NCBI GenBank assembly: GCA_019925105.1
Contig: JAHGAU010000038.1
Location: 414,642 to 478,641, forward strand
Origin: Niebla homalea
Lineage: Eukaryota; Ascomycota; Lecanoromycetes; Lecanorales; Ramalinaceae
Length of the DNA: 64,000 bases
Direction of reading: 5' to 3'
Every line of letters begins with the position of its first letter. Position 1 is the first letter of the stretch. Below are positions 45,079 through 55,120 of this stretch, piece by piece. The translations under genes and the position numbers were made by a program. The notes below the pieces were generated by a model. That model was not told where the DNA came from, searched no databases, and worked only from the letters and a program-made list of their open reading frames with translations.

Positions 45079-46747
45079 GGGATCATTTCCTTGGAGGCTC
45101 GGGTGATGATGTTGAAGAGCCGTGTACATATACTGGAGCTGTTTATATTGGTGTCACATCGAAGATTGATGGGGTCCTCATGCATTGGAACACGGCATTG
45201 CCCATATCGCTCCGGGAAACTGATTGAATACCTCGCAGCTTTTGGTGAAGCAATCGGACTGTTGTGGCTGCTCCCTCATCATTTCTCCACTTTCCTCTAA
45301 TTTCATACAGCTTGATCTTGTATGTTTAGACCTGTCATCGGAGCTGAATATACCGGAATGTGCATAAGGATGGGGAAGGAATAGGACAATCAATGCCACG
45401 ACACACACCGGATCGTTCTCGATTCTGTGACAAATGTACCGCAGCGCATGCACTTAGCCACGTGGTTCATTTGACATGTTGAGGACGTCAGCACCGTGTT
45501 AGAATTGACTGCTATGAAGGAGGTGAGCAGCTTCCTGCCATTTGATAATCATTGTGCTGATACTTCGTACCTAGCAGGTAGCTCAGCTTTAGGCATTCAG
45601 GTCAGATGCATACATTCGGCCAACTGCTAAGCCGGTGAGGACAGTCTTTGCTGATGGTGAAGTTGAGTCTATCACTAAGGGACCCTCAGCCTCAATGACC
45701 GCCATTGATGAGATTGATCCTGGGTATGGCTGCTCACCTTGCAGCTGATTCGACCAATTAGTCAATTTATGTTGTGTCAGGAAACATGCGGATCACCAAC
45801 TTCGCCTTGAACTTCACTTCTTCAGGCTCGAGAGGTGCGAGGTCGCAGCTCACCTTGTATGACAGGCGAGATGCGTCGGAGCAATTGATGCAATGGACCC
45901 CAAGTGAACGATATGGGATGAGGCAGTGAACCCAAGGGTACGAGTGATTTCTGTATGCTGTCCATACGAATACGCGTGCTTTTCTACTTTATTCTCAATT
46001 TCTCTTGGACATGATAGATGTTTTCAAAGTGGCGAATTCAGGCCGTGCTAATCACGAGTCATACATGCATGTCAGTTTACCTCAATTGAGTCCTTGAAGC
46101 TGTTGTTGCGGTCCGAGTATCTGATATTGGTATCATCCTTGAATCTTTTTCCTAATATCGTGAGAATGACGTCACAGGAACGTAGAACGGTAAGCTCTGA
46201 CGCACACTTTAGCGACGTTGATCAGTCAATGCAAAAGGGGGGACATTTATCCGCCTTGTACGTGTCCCACGCTCCAAGCCACAATCCATCCACCCGCACG
46301 CATGATTGACATAATCCCACGCGCTACCTTTACACATGCTCTAGTGCAGGGGAGAATAAACGATGAAACCTTTAGATACATCGGATGAATTGTTCGCAAC
46401 ATGCCTTCCCAATTGGGTGAAGCGTACATCACGGACCTGGCTCGTCTAGATCTTCAACAACATAAGCCACAGTGTCAACCGCTAGTTCTCATTCTTTACG
46501 CTGGAACAATTTCACGTATTCGAACAAATCAACATGGGTGCCTGGGATATACCTCACCCTCGTTCTCCGAATGGTCCAATTCATAATCTTCAATTGCTCG
46601 CCACAATGTTCATATATAACATGCTCGCATCATGCTATCACGAGCCTCATCTTTGGCTTTGGCGCCAGTTCAAAGCTCATCTATCCTGCGAATTACTATC
46701 CTTGGCATTTTCTTCACCTAGGACGATTTTTGCAAGCAGGTTCAATC
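45079..46747. other. Intergenic, 1.7 kb
   Basis: No gene seen. Short frames before 46748 on the plus strand are leader sequence of the Zn2Cys6 gene or chance. Confidence 0.5.
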
Positions 46748-48557
46748 ATGGTGGGTGTGCCTGGCAAGTCTCAGGGATGTATCACGTGCAGAAGACGCAA
46801 GATCAGGGTGAACCGTCCCGTATCGCCGGTGCAAACCATCCACTAAACCATTTCCACAGTGTGATCTCGCGGAGCCCGACTGCAAGAATTGCTCCGCGAC
46901 GGGGAGGGTATGCGAGGGTTATGCCCGATATCCCACCTTCTTGATCAACACGCCTGAAGGACGCCAGAAACGACAGCGACTTGAAGAAGCCAAGCCAAGG
47001 TCATTGGACAGTGGTGCCTCTTCTTCCACTGCATCCAGATCGAGCAGTGCATCCGGGCCATTCCAGTCTCACCCGACAGCAGCTGCATCGTCATCAGGCC
47101 TAGCTTTGCCTCAGCAAGTCAGTAGTACGAGCTTGAACAATGCCCAAATCATTTCTGCGTTCTGGGAGAAGTTTGTACCTGCGGAGACTACCGCACAGGA
47201 TAGTGGACCATGTCCATGGCTGCATCAAATCATTAAAAAGCCAGAGAAAAGCCAGGCATTGGAGGTCGCCGTGAATGCTTTGGCCATGACAAGGGTAGGT
47301 TGGGCTGAGGGAGATCCCGCGCTCTCCATTCGAGGTCGCAATCATTATGGCCTCGCCCTTAGGAGGCTTCAGTCGGCACTGTATGACCAGGACTTGATGT
47401 GGCAGGATGATACGTTGGCCGCGGCTTATTGCTTATCTACTTACGAAGTATCTCGCCCACAGGCATTCGATCAAACTTCAATCACTGATTATGTCCAGGT
47501 CTTTGAAGCGACGAATAATAGCATCAAAGGATGGAATAGTCATGTATCTGGCATGGGCTATCTGATAAAAATGCGCGGGCCGGATTCGTATCAAACGCCA
47601 ATTGCTCGAGGTGTCCTCCATAGTTATGCTTCTTCTTCGGTAAGATCAGCTACTTTAGAGATCATTGTCCTCATTCCTTCTAAACTTCTACAGATGGTTC
47701 AAGCCCTTCAATTTCGCGCAAAGAACTTTTTGGACGACCCTGAATGGCGCACCAGACCGTGGATTCACTTCGAAAAGGACTACCATTACAGACTGATAGA
47801 GCATGGCATTGAACTCGGAGGCGTAATCCAAGAGCTGGACTCTTCGGGCCACAAAGAGGGCAACCTGGGACTTCCCGACATCCTAAATTTCATGGCTCGC
47901 TTTTCCCAGATAGATCACCGCCTCGATGAATGGTTCAAACGATTCCAAGAAGCAGCACCTTCACCGCTCTTTCAAGTGACTAGTCCGCCTTCTACCCCGA
48001 CTGCTAGAGGATTCGACAACACCACCTTTTTCACTTTTCCCCGTCTCCAGCTGGCCATCGTCACGACCCACTACTGGGGGATCAAGATCGTTCTCTGCAG
48101 CATCATCAACGCCATCGCTCTCTCCTTGTCCCATCCAAACCTCGCCGAAGGCTACAGTGCCCTCGATCCAGGAATCCAAGAATCCATGCAGAAGATCATC
48201 CATGAGCATGATCGGGAACATTGCGTCGATCTAGCCACCAAAATCATGAGAACAACTCCTTACTGCTTCGCCGATCACATGGGCCTCGTGGCCGCACAGC
48301 AGTCCATCTTCCCAATGCGCGCGGCCATGTTCTTGCTTGAGCGATTCCGGGGGGATGAACTGGACTGGTGTAAGACCCTATACTCACAATTTCAGGAGAA
48401 GAAGGGGTTGAAATACGCTACGGAGATTGGGAAAGTAGCGGGAGGGTATGCGTTGGATCAGCAGGTGACTTTCGGGCAAGGGATCGAGGAGATGATTGAG
48501 GCTGAGACAGAGGCAGGTTTCCCGTCGAGGAGCAGGGTCGAAGAGGAAGAGGAGTGA
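46748..48557 (+). CDS. Zn2Cys6 transcription factor
   Basis: Three exons (46748-46807, 46860-47639, 47694-48557) give 567 residues. The binuclear zinc cluster is split by intron 1: CITCRRRKIR at the end of exon 1 joins CDLAEPDCKNCSATGRVCEGY in exon 2, spacing CX2CX6CX5CX2CX6C. Intron 2 (54 bp, GTAAGA to CTACAG) is in frame and stop-free; removing it joins YASSS to MVQALQFRAKNFL. The remainder resembles the fungal-specific regulatory domain (Fungal_trans_2): EVAVNALAMTRVGWAEGDPA, YCLSTYEVSR, MGYLIKMRGPDS. No metabolic cluster adjoins it, so the regulon is unknown. Confidence 0.88.
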
Positions 48558-49190
48558 GAATGGGGATGAAGGGTAGGCCAGTCATTTTTCTGTTCTCACA
48601 CGTCTCCGGGTGAGACATTTCAAACGGGTGGGTAAAGATTTACTGACTCGAAGCCGAATAGATCAGTAAGGTCAAGATGCTTTCCAGGTGAGGTTATTCA
48701 GACTCCTCAACGAGTGGGCAGGCCCTGTCATTTTGCTTTTTCCTTTCATAGAACAGCGAGCATTAGATTTCACATTACACACATGATCAGGTATTTGAAG
48801 GACCGTTCCAATGCTTCTTCTTTATCAATCAAGGCTCATTTTATAAGCTTCTTCAGAAGCCTGCCAGCAAATCCATAGTAGCTAACTTCTTCAGTACAGC
48901 TTGGCACATACCAGATACCGCCCTCAAGAATGGTATATATCAGGGCCACGGGCAGTAACGGCTATTACATACAAGACGAGATCTCTCGGCTCTTCCAACA
49001 AAGTAGAAGGTTCGTAGCCAGCACCACGTACAGGTGGATCCTCATCGCTGGCCTCCCACCCACCCCACCCCAAGCAACCTAAGACGTCCTGCCCGTTGAT
49101 CCCCGAGTCCTCTTCTCTGCAATTCTCATTCCAAAGATCCACACAAACACAAAGTAATCGGAGCTAGATCTAGACCTCTACACTAACAGG
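48558..49190. other. Intergenic, convergent; left border of the unusual island
   Basis: No gene seen. Genes to the right differ in architecture from those to the left, but no terminal repeat or target-site duplication is obvious here by eye. Confidence 0.4.
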
Positions 49191-51242
49191 TCAATCCTCC
49201 CGCTGCGCGTTTTGCTCCCGTTCGAGCATCTGCTGTTTTCTTAAAGCTGTCATCGAGTCTAAAAGTTCCGCAAGTGCTTTGAGCCTCGCTGCCTTGGCAT
49301 TCTGCTCATCCTGTTGTTCCTGCTGCTGTTGCTCAGCTGATCGCGTAATCGCTGCAGTCTCGAGAGAAATCTGGTTCATGTGCTCTTCCAGGTCACTATT
49401 CTCGCAAGCCTCTTGAAAATACCTCGTCCACGATTCCGTTGGAGTCTGTATGTAGGCGCTACTATTGGAGTAGCCTGCAGGGTAATGGCTGAACCCGCGA
49501 CCGCCAGACGTATATGCCTGAGCGACTTGCGTAAAGACGATCTCAGCGAGCCAAGGCTGAAGCGGCCGGTAGCAGGCGTAGATGATGGCTTGCTGCAAGG
49601 GGAACACCCCCGGATAAAGGTACTGGAACATCGCCTCAGCAAGATTCATGAGATAATTGGAGCTCCTGTGTCGGCGATGCTCCTTTAAACGCTTCGTCGA
49701 ATCCAGGCTATATCCGACCTCGACCACAGGGGCGCCAAAGGGAATGCCTTCTCTCCCTGCTTGCCGTTCCGAATCGATGCGTGATTCCATTTCGGATACG
49801 AAATAGTGGACCATCTGACGTCTGGCAGGATGCACAACCGACTGCCATTGTGACCCGGAGGCGTTCCAGTCCGTGTATCTTCGAAAGCCATCTCGAGCCT
49901 TGGACGATGGCCACGACTTGACCGGAAAGATCACTTGGTCGACGATTGCCGCAAGCCTTTGAGCTTCAGGGCTATCCTCAAGATACAGCTTGATGTGTTT
50001 GCAAACCCTCGACCACTGTTTCGGAGTTGGAGAGATACCGATGTGATTAGCAATCCCATTGATGTAGATTGACGGCTGATCGTCGACATCTTCGAGACGA
50101 TTCAGGGCCTCTCGCACCGGATGGTCGCGGACGGCTCGCTGTTGGAAAACGCGACCCTCGATTACAGCCTTGAGCAGGTCTTGGTCTACAAAAGCCAGAA
50201 TATACAGGAGCTCCTGTAACATTGATGCTTTGAGCATGGGGTTCCGCATCACACCTCTCACTGGCGTCTTCTCACCCTTATGTTCCATCTTGATGATTGC
50301 CATTGCGAGCCCCGCGCGGCCTTCCTCCACAAGAGCCTGCATGTATACGTCAGCAACTGGATCTACATGAAGGCTGGGGTCGAGGCAGTGTTTCGAGGAC
50401 TTCAACCAATCATTCCAACTCCCCTGCTGTCTCAGTCGACCTTCCCACATTGCGGTGGCCCATCTAAGGTCCTGCCAGCGAAAATCGCGTCCAGGTGGAA
50501 GGGCAGCATGGGCACATTGAAAGTACGATCTGTCACACGTTTCAGCTTGAACAGGTGCTTCTACTGGGTCATTGAATGATATGGCCATTGAAATCGAGAG
50601 CCAAACACAAATGACCAAGCCGTGCGCATACAAATCGAGAACATCGTTGGCTGAGTCGACACCGACGAGTTCCGATGCCTGCAAATGTTCCAGCACATTG
50701 TCGCTCGACCAATCGATATCCAGACTGAAGCCTCCGGCAGCTGCGTTGGCTACTCGCAGACACTCGAGAGGACGGGCGCTCCAGTCCCGGATCTGAATGA
50801 ATGAGCATAGCGTCTCAAGATAGGCACTATACCGCTCGGATATGTCTCGATCGAGTCCTGGCGGTGCAACCACGGCTTGAACCTGGCTGGCAACGGGCTC
50901 CAAGTCTATCCCGACAACAGGAGATGGACTGGGAGTTTCCGAAAGTCTTGAAGAACCCCCGTCGCTGTCGTCGTCGTCTGGGTCAGTCGTCTCAACTTCC
51001 AGTTGAGCTTGCGTCCGCCAATCTATATGAGGGTCGTCATCGTGGATTTGACCGCCGACATTCGACACCAGCTCAACAGGACCGCTGGCCGCTGTCTCCT
51101 CAGCATCAACAAGGTGTTCATCATCTGAATCCACTATCGGATCAGAAGACAGATCGCCGACTCTGCTCGACCCCACCACTCGGCGTATTTTAGGAGCTGG
51201 TGGGCATCCTAGCCTTTGTGGCATTATGCAATTGGATTGCAT
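49191..51242 (-). CDS. Large unknown protein with GIY-YIG-like patch
   Basis: The frame extends to 51335 only from a GTG; ATG 51242 gives 683 residues with no intron. Residues 1-150 are acidic and low complexity (SSDPIVDSDDEHLVDAEETA). Residues about 470-600 contain MVHYFVSEMESRI, then VVEVGYSLDSTKRLKEHRRH and SSNYLMNLAEAMF, FPLQQAIIYACYRPLQPWLA and GRGFSHYPAGYSNSSAY. The GYS(x)6RLKEH pattern recalls the YVG...RLxEH part of GIY-YIG nucleases, but a clean GIY strand is missing. The C-terminus is Gln-rich coiled coil (SAEQQQQEQQDEQNAKAARL). I do not recognise the family with certainty. It is the first of three minus-strand genes in the 49-59 kb island. Confidence 0.6.
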   Translation of the reverse strand: MQSNCIMPQRLGCPPAPKIRRVVGSSRVGDLSSDPIVDSDDEHLVDAEETAASGPVELVSNVGGQIHDDDPHIDWRTQAQLEVETTDPDDDDSDGGSSRLSETPSPSPVVGIDLEPVASQVQAVVAPPGLDRDISERYSAYLETLCSFIQIRDWSARPLECLRVANAAAGGFSLDIDWSSDNVLEHLQASELVGVDSANDVLDLYAHGLVICVWLSISMAISFNDPVEAPVQAETCDRSYFQCAHAALPPGRDFRWQDLRWATAMWEGRLRQQGSWNDWLKSSKHCLDPSLHVDPVADVYMQALVEEGRAGLAMAIIKMEHKGEKTPVRGVMRNPMLKASMLQELLYILAFVDQDLLKAVIEGRVFQQRAVRDHPVREALNRLEDVDDQPSIYINGIANHIGISPTPKQWSRVCKHIKLYLEDSPEAQRLAAIVDQVIFPVKSWPSSKARDGFRRYTDWNASGSQWQSVVHPARRQMVHYFVSEMESRIDSERQAGREGIPFGAPVVEVGYSLDSTKRLKEHRRHRSSNYLMNLAEAMFQYLYPGVFPLQQAIIYACYRPLQPWLAEIVFTQVAQAYTSGGRGFSHYPAGYSNSSAYIQTPTESWTRYFQEACENSDLEEHMNQISLETAAITRSAEQQQQEQQDEQNAKAARLKALAELLDSMTALRKQQMLEREQNAQRED

Positions 51243-51854
51243 GGTAATATGGTTGAAAGACCAGGCTGAAGCCAGAGCCTTTGGGAGAGGGAGTGGAGGG
51301 CCAGCAATCACTGCGGCCTCCAACAAGTACGACACTCGATTCTTGCTCGAAAGTCTCTTGTCGATTTATCAATCTGTCTGGTGGGAAAGGGGCTGACTCG
51401 GAGAGTCAGACAAGTCAATAATCATTAAAGGTGAGCAAGAATCGGTGTCGGTTGGAGAATCAAAAGGCAGCATCTTCTCTCTCTTATTTATTTATCGAGA
51501 CTACAATCTCTTACTAAACAAGTCGAGGTGGTAATGCTGGAAAGGCATTCGGGAAGGAGGTGCTTTCCTCTTTCGTCCATCTGTTTTTTCGAACGCCCAA
51601 CACTCTCTGCAACGAGCATGGTCAACATGACGGGTATTTCCCTATGAGTCTTTTCTCAAAATCTATCGGTACTCAGTGCACTCCAGTAGATCGACGAAAG
51701 ATATTTGATGTTCGGCCCCCCTCCTTGACCCCATATGTAATGACCATCAAGATGGGGAGGGGCTTTCGCCCCCCATCTATAAATGTTAGCGCAACTAAAA
51801 CATCCTTACACTTCTGCTCAGCCAGCCGGAGCATTGCCAAAAGAAACCTTGGAT
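51243..51854. other. Spacer between two island genes
   Basis: 5' region of the 49191-51242 gene and 3' region of the next; no gene seen. Confidence 0.45.
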
Positions 51855-53819
51855 TCAGTCTGGCTTGAGCCAACGGGTTTCAGCCCCTTGGCCTCTTCCA
51901 CCGATGGGTAACAGGCGAAGCGTGCCTGGCCCTTGCCACATTACGCAAAGTAATCCTCGCCGATGACAATAGTCGCAAGCTTTGTCGAGCCCATGAGTCC
52001 ATTCCGAAGCTTGCTTGTTAATCCGTCTTGCAATGCATTTAGGCCTTGCAATACTCCTACGATCTGCTGATACGTGTCTGTCCCACGTACCGCGTTTCTC
52101 ACACCACCCAGAGACCTGAATTTGCAATTTCTCCGCGATGGACTGTGGGATTCCCACTGGCGAAGGTCCATTCGAGATATCATCAACGTTGAAGTCGATG
52201 CTGCCTGCTGGAGGGGTTGCCGATGCGGTGTCTGTACGCCTGCCAACTTGCCTGCCATTACCATTGGGCAAAGCGGTATCCGGTTTCCTCCTTCCCTGCC
52301 CACCATTAAGCTGGGACCCCGGCATAGCTTGACCAGCTTGTGTCCCATGCGCAGGTATGACATCACCGCCGGCTTGCTTAGAGCCTCCAGTGCTGCCAGC
52401 ATTGTTCCCTGACGAGCGTGTATCCGCTTCACCTTGACCGGTCGAGCCGGATGGCGTGTCCGCATTGGTAGGTTGCCAAGCCCCATTGGAGTCCATTTTA
52501 GCTACCATCACCTTCATCCACTCCCGAAATGTGGACTGTGCTTCTCTCAGCTCGTCACGTTCACCACGAGCTTCATCCAGTTGTCGTTGCAATTCCTGGA
52601 TGGCAAAATCTTTCTTCTCCATTTCGAAATGCTGCCGCCGCAAGTGATTGATCAAGTTTTTTGCATCCTCAACCTCACTGCTGCGCAGGTGAACAGTCTG
52701 TCTGAGCTCTGCAACTTCGGCAAGCTGGCCCTGTAATTGATCGATCGTGTTGTTTGCATCCTCAACCTGATTGGAACGTTGTTGAACACGCTCCTGTAGT
52801 TGATTACCAGCAGCTCTCCATTCCTCAGCCTTTGACTGCCAGCTCAGACGGACCTGCACCTCTTGATTTAGCCTCTTTGACAGGTCATCCCGCTCCTCGC
52901 GCATCTCACGAATCTCGGCTACAATGTTTTCGCTCTTGTGTTTTTCGGCAGCGACCTTGGCTTTGCAGTCTTCCAAATCTTGCGCCAACGAGTCGACTTG
53001 ATTGTGATATTGCGTCTTGCCAGCTGAGACGGATCGTAGCTCGTACTGGAGCTCCTCAATCCTCTTCAGCTTTGAGGAATCCTTCTTGTCGGCCATTTCA
53101 TGGCAGGTGTCTTGCCACCTCCCGACTTGCTCGACCAAGTCATTGATTTTGAGGTGACATTCCTCCAATTCGAGGCCACTGGCTTTCTCTCGACCTTCGG
53201 ATGCTTCCATCTGTTCCAGTGTCCGATCATAATCCAGTTTCATTTCGCGGAGATGGCCTATCACGCAAGCGTTTATGCCGAGCATCTGATCGGGCTGTTC
53301 AAGGCCGGCGAACATGCCTCCAGGACCGATGGGTGGCGGCTTCCCAGAGTCAACATCCACGGCCGCAGCGACGGCAACGTTTAGTGAATCGATGTAGCCA
53401 TTGTCGAACTTTGAAAACTCGATCATCTTTGCGGTAACATCATCCTTGAGCCGTTGAACTTCCAGAGAGTCCTCCTCGGGATTCAAGTTTTCCCTGATGC
53501 TGAATGCAGACAAGAGGTCGGCAACGATCTTCGAGCCAGAGGCCTCCATCATCTCTCTTTTGCATACGTATTCGAGGCATTCTTCGAACATGCTCCTCCT
53601 CGGTGGATGAGCCGCAGAAGGACCTTGTTGCGTCCTCTTCCTCTTTCCGCTCCTAGGTGGGGCCGGATCACTCGTCGCGCCCGTTACTTCGTCGCTGCTT
53701 CTCTCAAGATCCATGAGATCTTGACGAGGCTCCAAGCAGAGAAGCCGTCTGCCAGGGTCATTGGTAGATTTACCAGCAGGTACGGCGACGGCAGTCAATC
53801 GCTGTTGCATTGGATACAT
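51855..53819 (-). CDS. Coiled-coil protein with C-terminal half zinc cluster
   Basis: ATG 53819 opens 654 uninterrupted codons. An NLS-like SGKRKRTQQG lies near residue 60. A helical globular stretch follows (RSMFEECLEYVCKREMMEAS, ENLNPEEDSLEVQRLKDDV). A long coiled coil runs from about 195 to 435 (KLKRIEELQYELRSVSAGKT, DDLSKRLNQEVQVRLSWQSK, VEDANNTIDQLQGQLAEVAE), then a Gly/Ser/Gln linker. Near residue 612 is DKACDYCHRRGLLCVMW, which has the CX2CX6C of half a Zn2Cys6 cluster and no second half. Function is unknown. Coiled coil plus Cys cluster suggests an oligomeric nucleic-acid or zinc-binding factor, which is inference. It is a neighbour of the helicase and reads in the same direction. Confidence 0.6.
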   Translation of the reverse strand: MYPMQQRLTAVAVPAGKSTNDPGRRLLCLEPRQDLMDLERSSDEVTGATSDPAPPRSGKRKRTQQGPSAAHPPRRSMFEECLEYVCKREMMEASGSKIVADLLSAFSIRENLNPEEDSLEVQRLKDDVTAKMIEFSKFDNGYIDSLNVAVAAAVDVDSGKPPPIGPGGMFAGLEQPDQMLGINACVIGHLREMKLDYDRTLEQMEASEGREKASGLELEECHLKINDLVEQVGRWQDTCHEMADKKDSSKLKRIEELQYELRSVSAGKTQYHNQVDSLAQDLEDCKAKVAAEKHKSENIVAEIREMREERDDLSKRLNQEVQVRLSWQSKAEEWRAAGNQLQERVQQRSNQVEDANNTIDQLQGQLAEVAELRQTVHLRSSEVEDAKNLINHLRRQHFEMEKKDFAIQELQRQLDEARGERDELREAQSTFREWMKVMVAKMDSNGAWQPTNADTPSGSTGQGEADTRSSGNNAGSTGGSKQAGGDVIPAHGTQAGQAMPGSQLNGGQGRRKPDTALPNGNGRQVGRRTDTASATPPAGSIDFNVDDISNGPSPVGIPQSIAEKLQIQVSGWCEKRGTWDRHVSADRRSIARPKCIARRINKQASEWTHGLDKACDYCHRRGLLCVMWQGPGTLRLLPIGGRGQGAETRWLKPD

Positions 53820-55120
53820 GACGGTTGATGATTGATTATGGTTAATGTCCCCGATCGATACCGGAAGACTTGGGTTTTTCGGCTTGTTCAGCCGAACTCA
53901 AGCTGACTGCAAGCAGCCAGTCGAGTGAGATCCCTCAGGTGCCCACAGTTCCCCCTGATGCCCACAGTCCCCTCAGCTATCCACAATTCCCCCTGATGCC
54001 CACAAAAGAAATGAGAGAGATAAAGGAAAGATGATCTTCACTTTCAGTATATATGATAAGGCGTCTGTCGTAGATGTTGAAGATCATTGGGAGAGGAAAG
54101 AAAAGGAGAAGAAAGCAGGGGACGACGGAGCTTTTAGCAGGTAAAAATTGGGCGCCCCCCTGGATTTCGAAAAAGGAAGGCACGATTACCGGATACTGCA
54201 CAATCAACATGCTTCCCCTACACGTTACTTTACACACCTCTCCATTGCTACATACACTTAGTCGATGAGTCTTTGATGAGCATGAAAAGAATGCAAAAGG
54301 TGTGCATGAACCAAGAATGACAGCTCTTCAAGCCGACGCATCCTCCGACGTCGAGCCTGGCAACTTGAAGCTTCAAGCAACGGTTGTGATGGTGGTAGTG
54401 ATGGTATGATCCAGGTGAAGACAGACTTTGCGGACTCCTCTTTATCTGCATCGACAGTCACTCCACTGACAGGCATTGTAAGGGCACATGAGAACCCACA
54501 TATTTAGAATGCAACGCCTTGCATCTTCTTCAATGAGACAACTGCAGAGCTGCAATCAATCTTTGAGCTCGGTATGCCACCCCATGTCGACCAGACGGGC
54601 GCCGCTGATAGTGGATGAAAATTGAGCGTTGCCGGAATCATGTTGAGACTACAGACACAGTATGCAGATGACGAAGGGAGTAGAGAAAAGCCTTGGGTCA
54701 TCCCATAGGAAAAAGGATGATCTCTTGATGGAAGTTGAGTAGTGAGACATCAAAAATGGATGGGACGCGTTAGTGAAGGAAAATGAATGCTGACAATGTC
54801 TGAGCCGTTGAATACACCTACATTTTCAGCCCTATGAAATCCGACTCACCGGAACCTGCGATGCATTCCCCCACCCTGATTGCTCCCCTCCAGAAGACAG
54901 CATAAAGCTGCTCACCTGATGGGGAGGGGCCCGGCCCCCCCCCCTATTAGTCCACATTAGCTATTCAGAGGAGCTTTTGGGATACCGCAGTATCCCAAAC
55001 CCGTGTCAGAAGGCAGGTCGGATCACCTATGCCTTAAAGGGTGGCTTGGTACCCCCCTTCTTCGACCCTTTCTTGGAGTCCTTGTTGGCAGTTCGAGTTC
55101 GAGCTGCCGGCCCTTGAGTC
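53820..55120. other. Spacer between coiled-coil and helicase genes
   Basis: 1.3 kb without a supportable gene; contains short direct repeats near 53942-54005 and a C-run at about 54931-54944. The helicase's possible alternative end (to 55027) falls inside. Confidence 0.4.
53942..54005. repeat. Short direct repeats TTCCCCCTGATGCCCACA
   Basis: The 18-bp block occurs at about 53949-53966 and 53987-54004, each preceded by CCACA. It lies upstream of the coiled-coil gene start at 53819 on the minus strand, so it could be a promoter element or a small tandem duplication. Confidence 0.6.
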
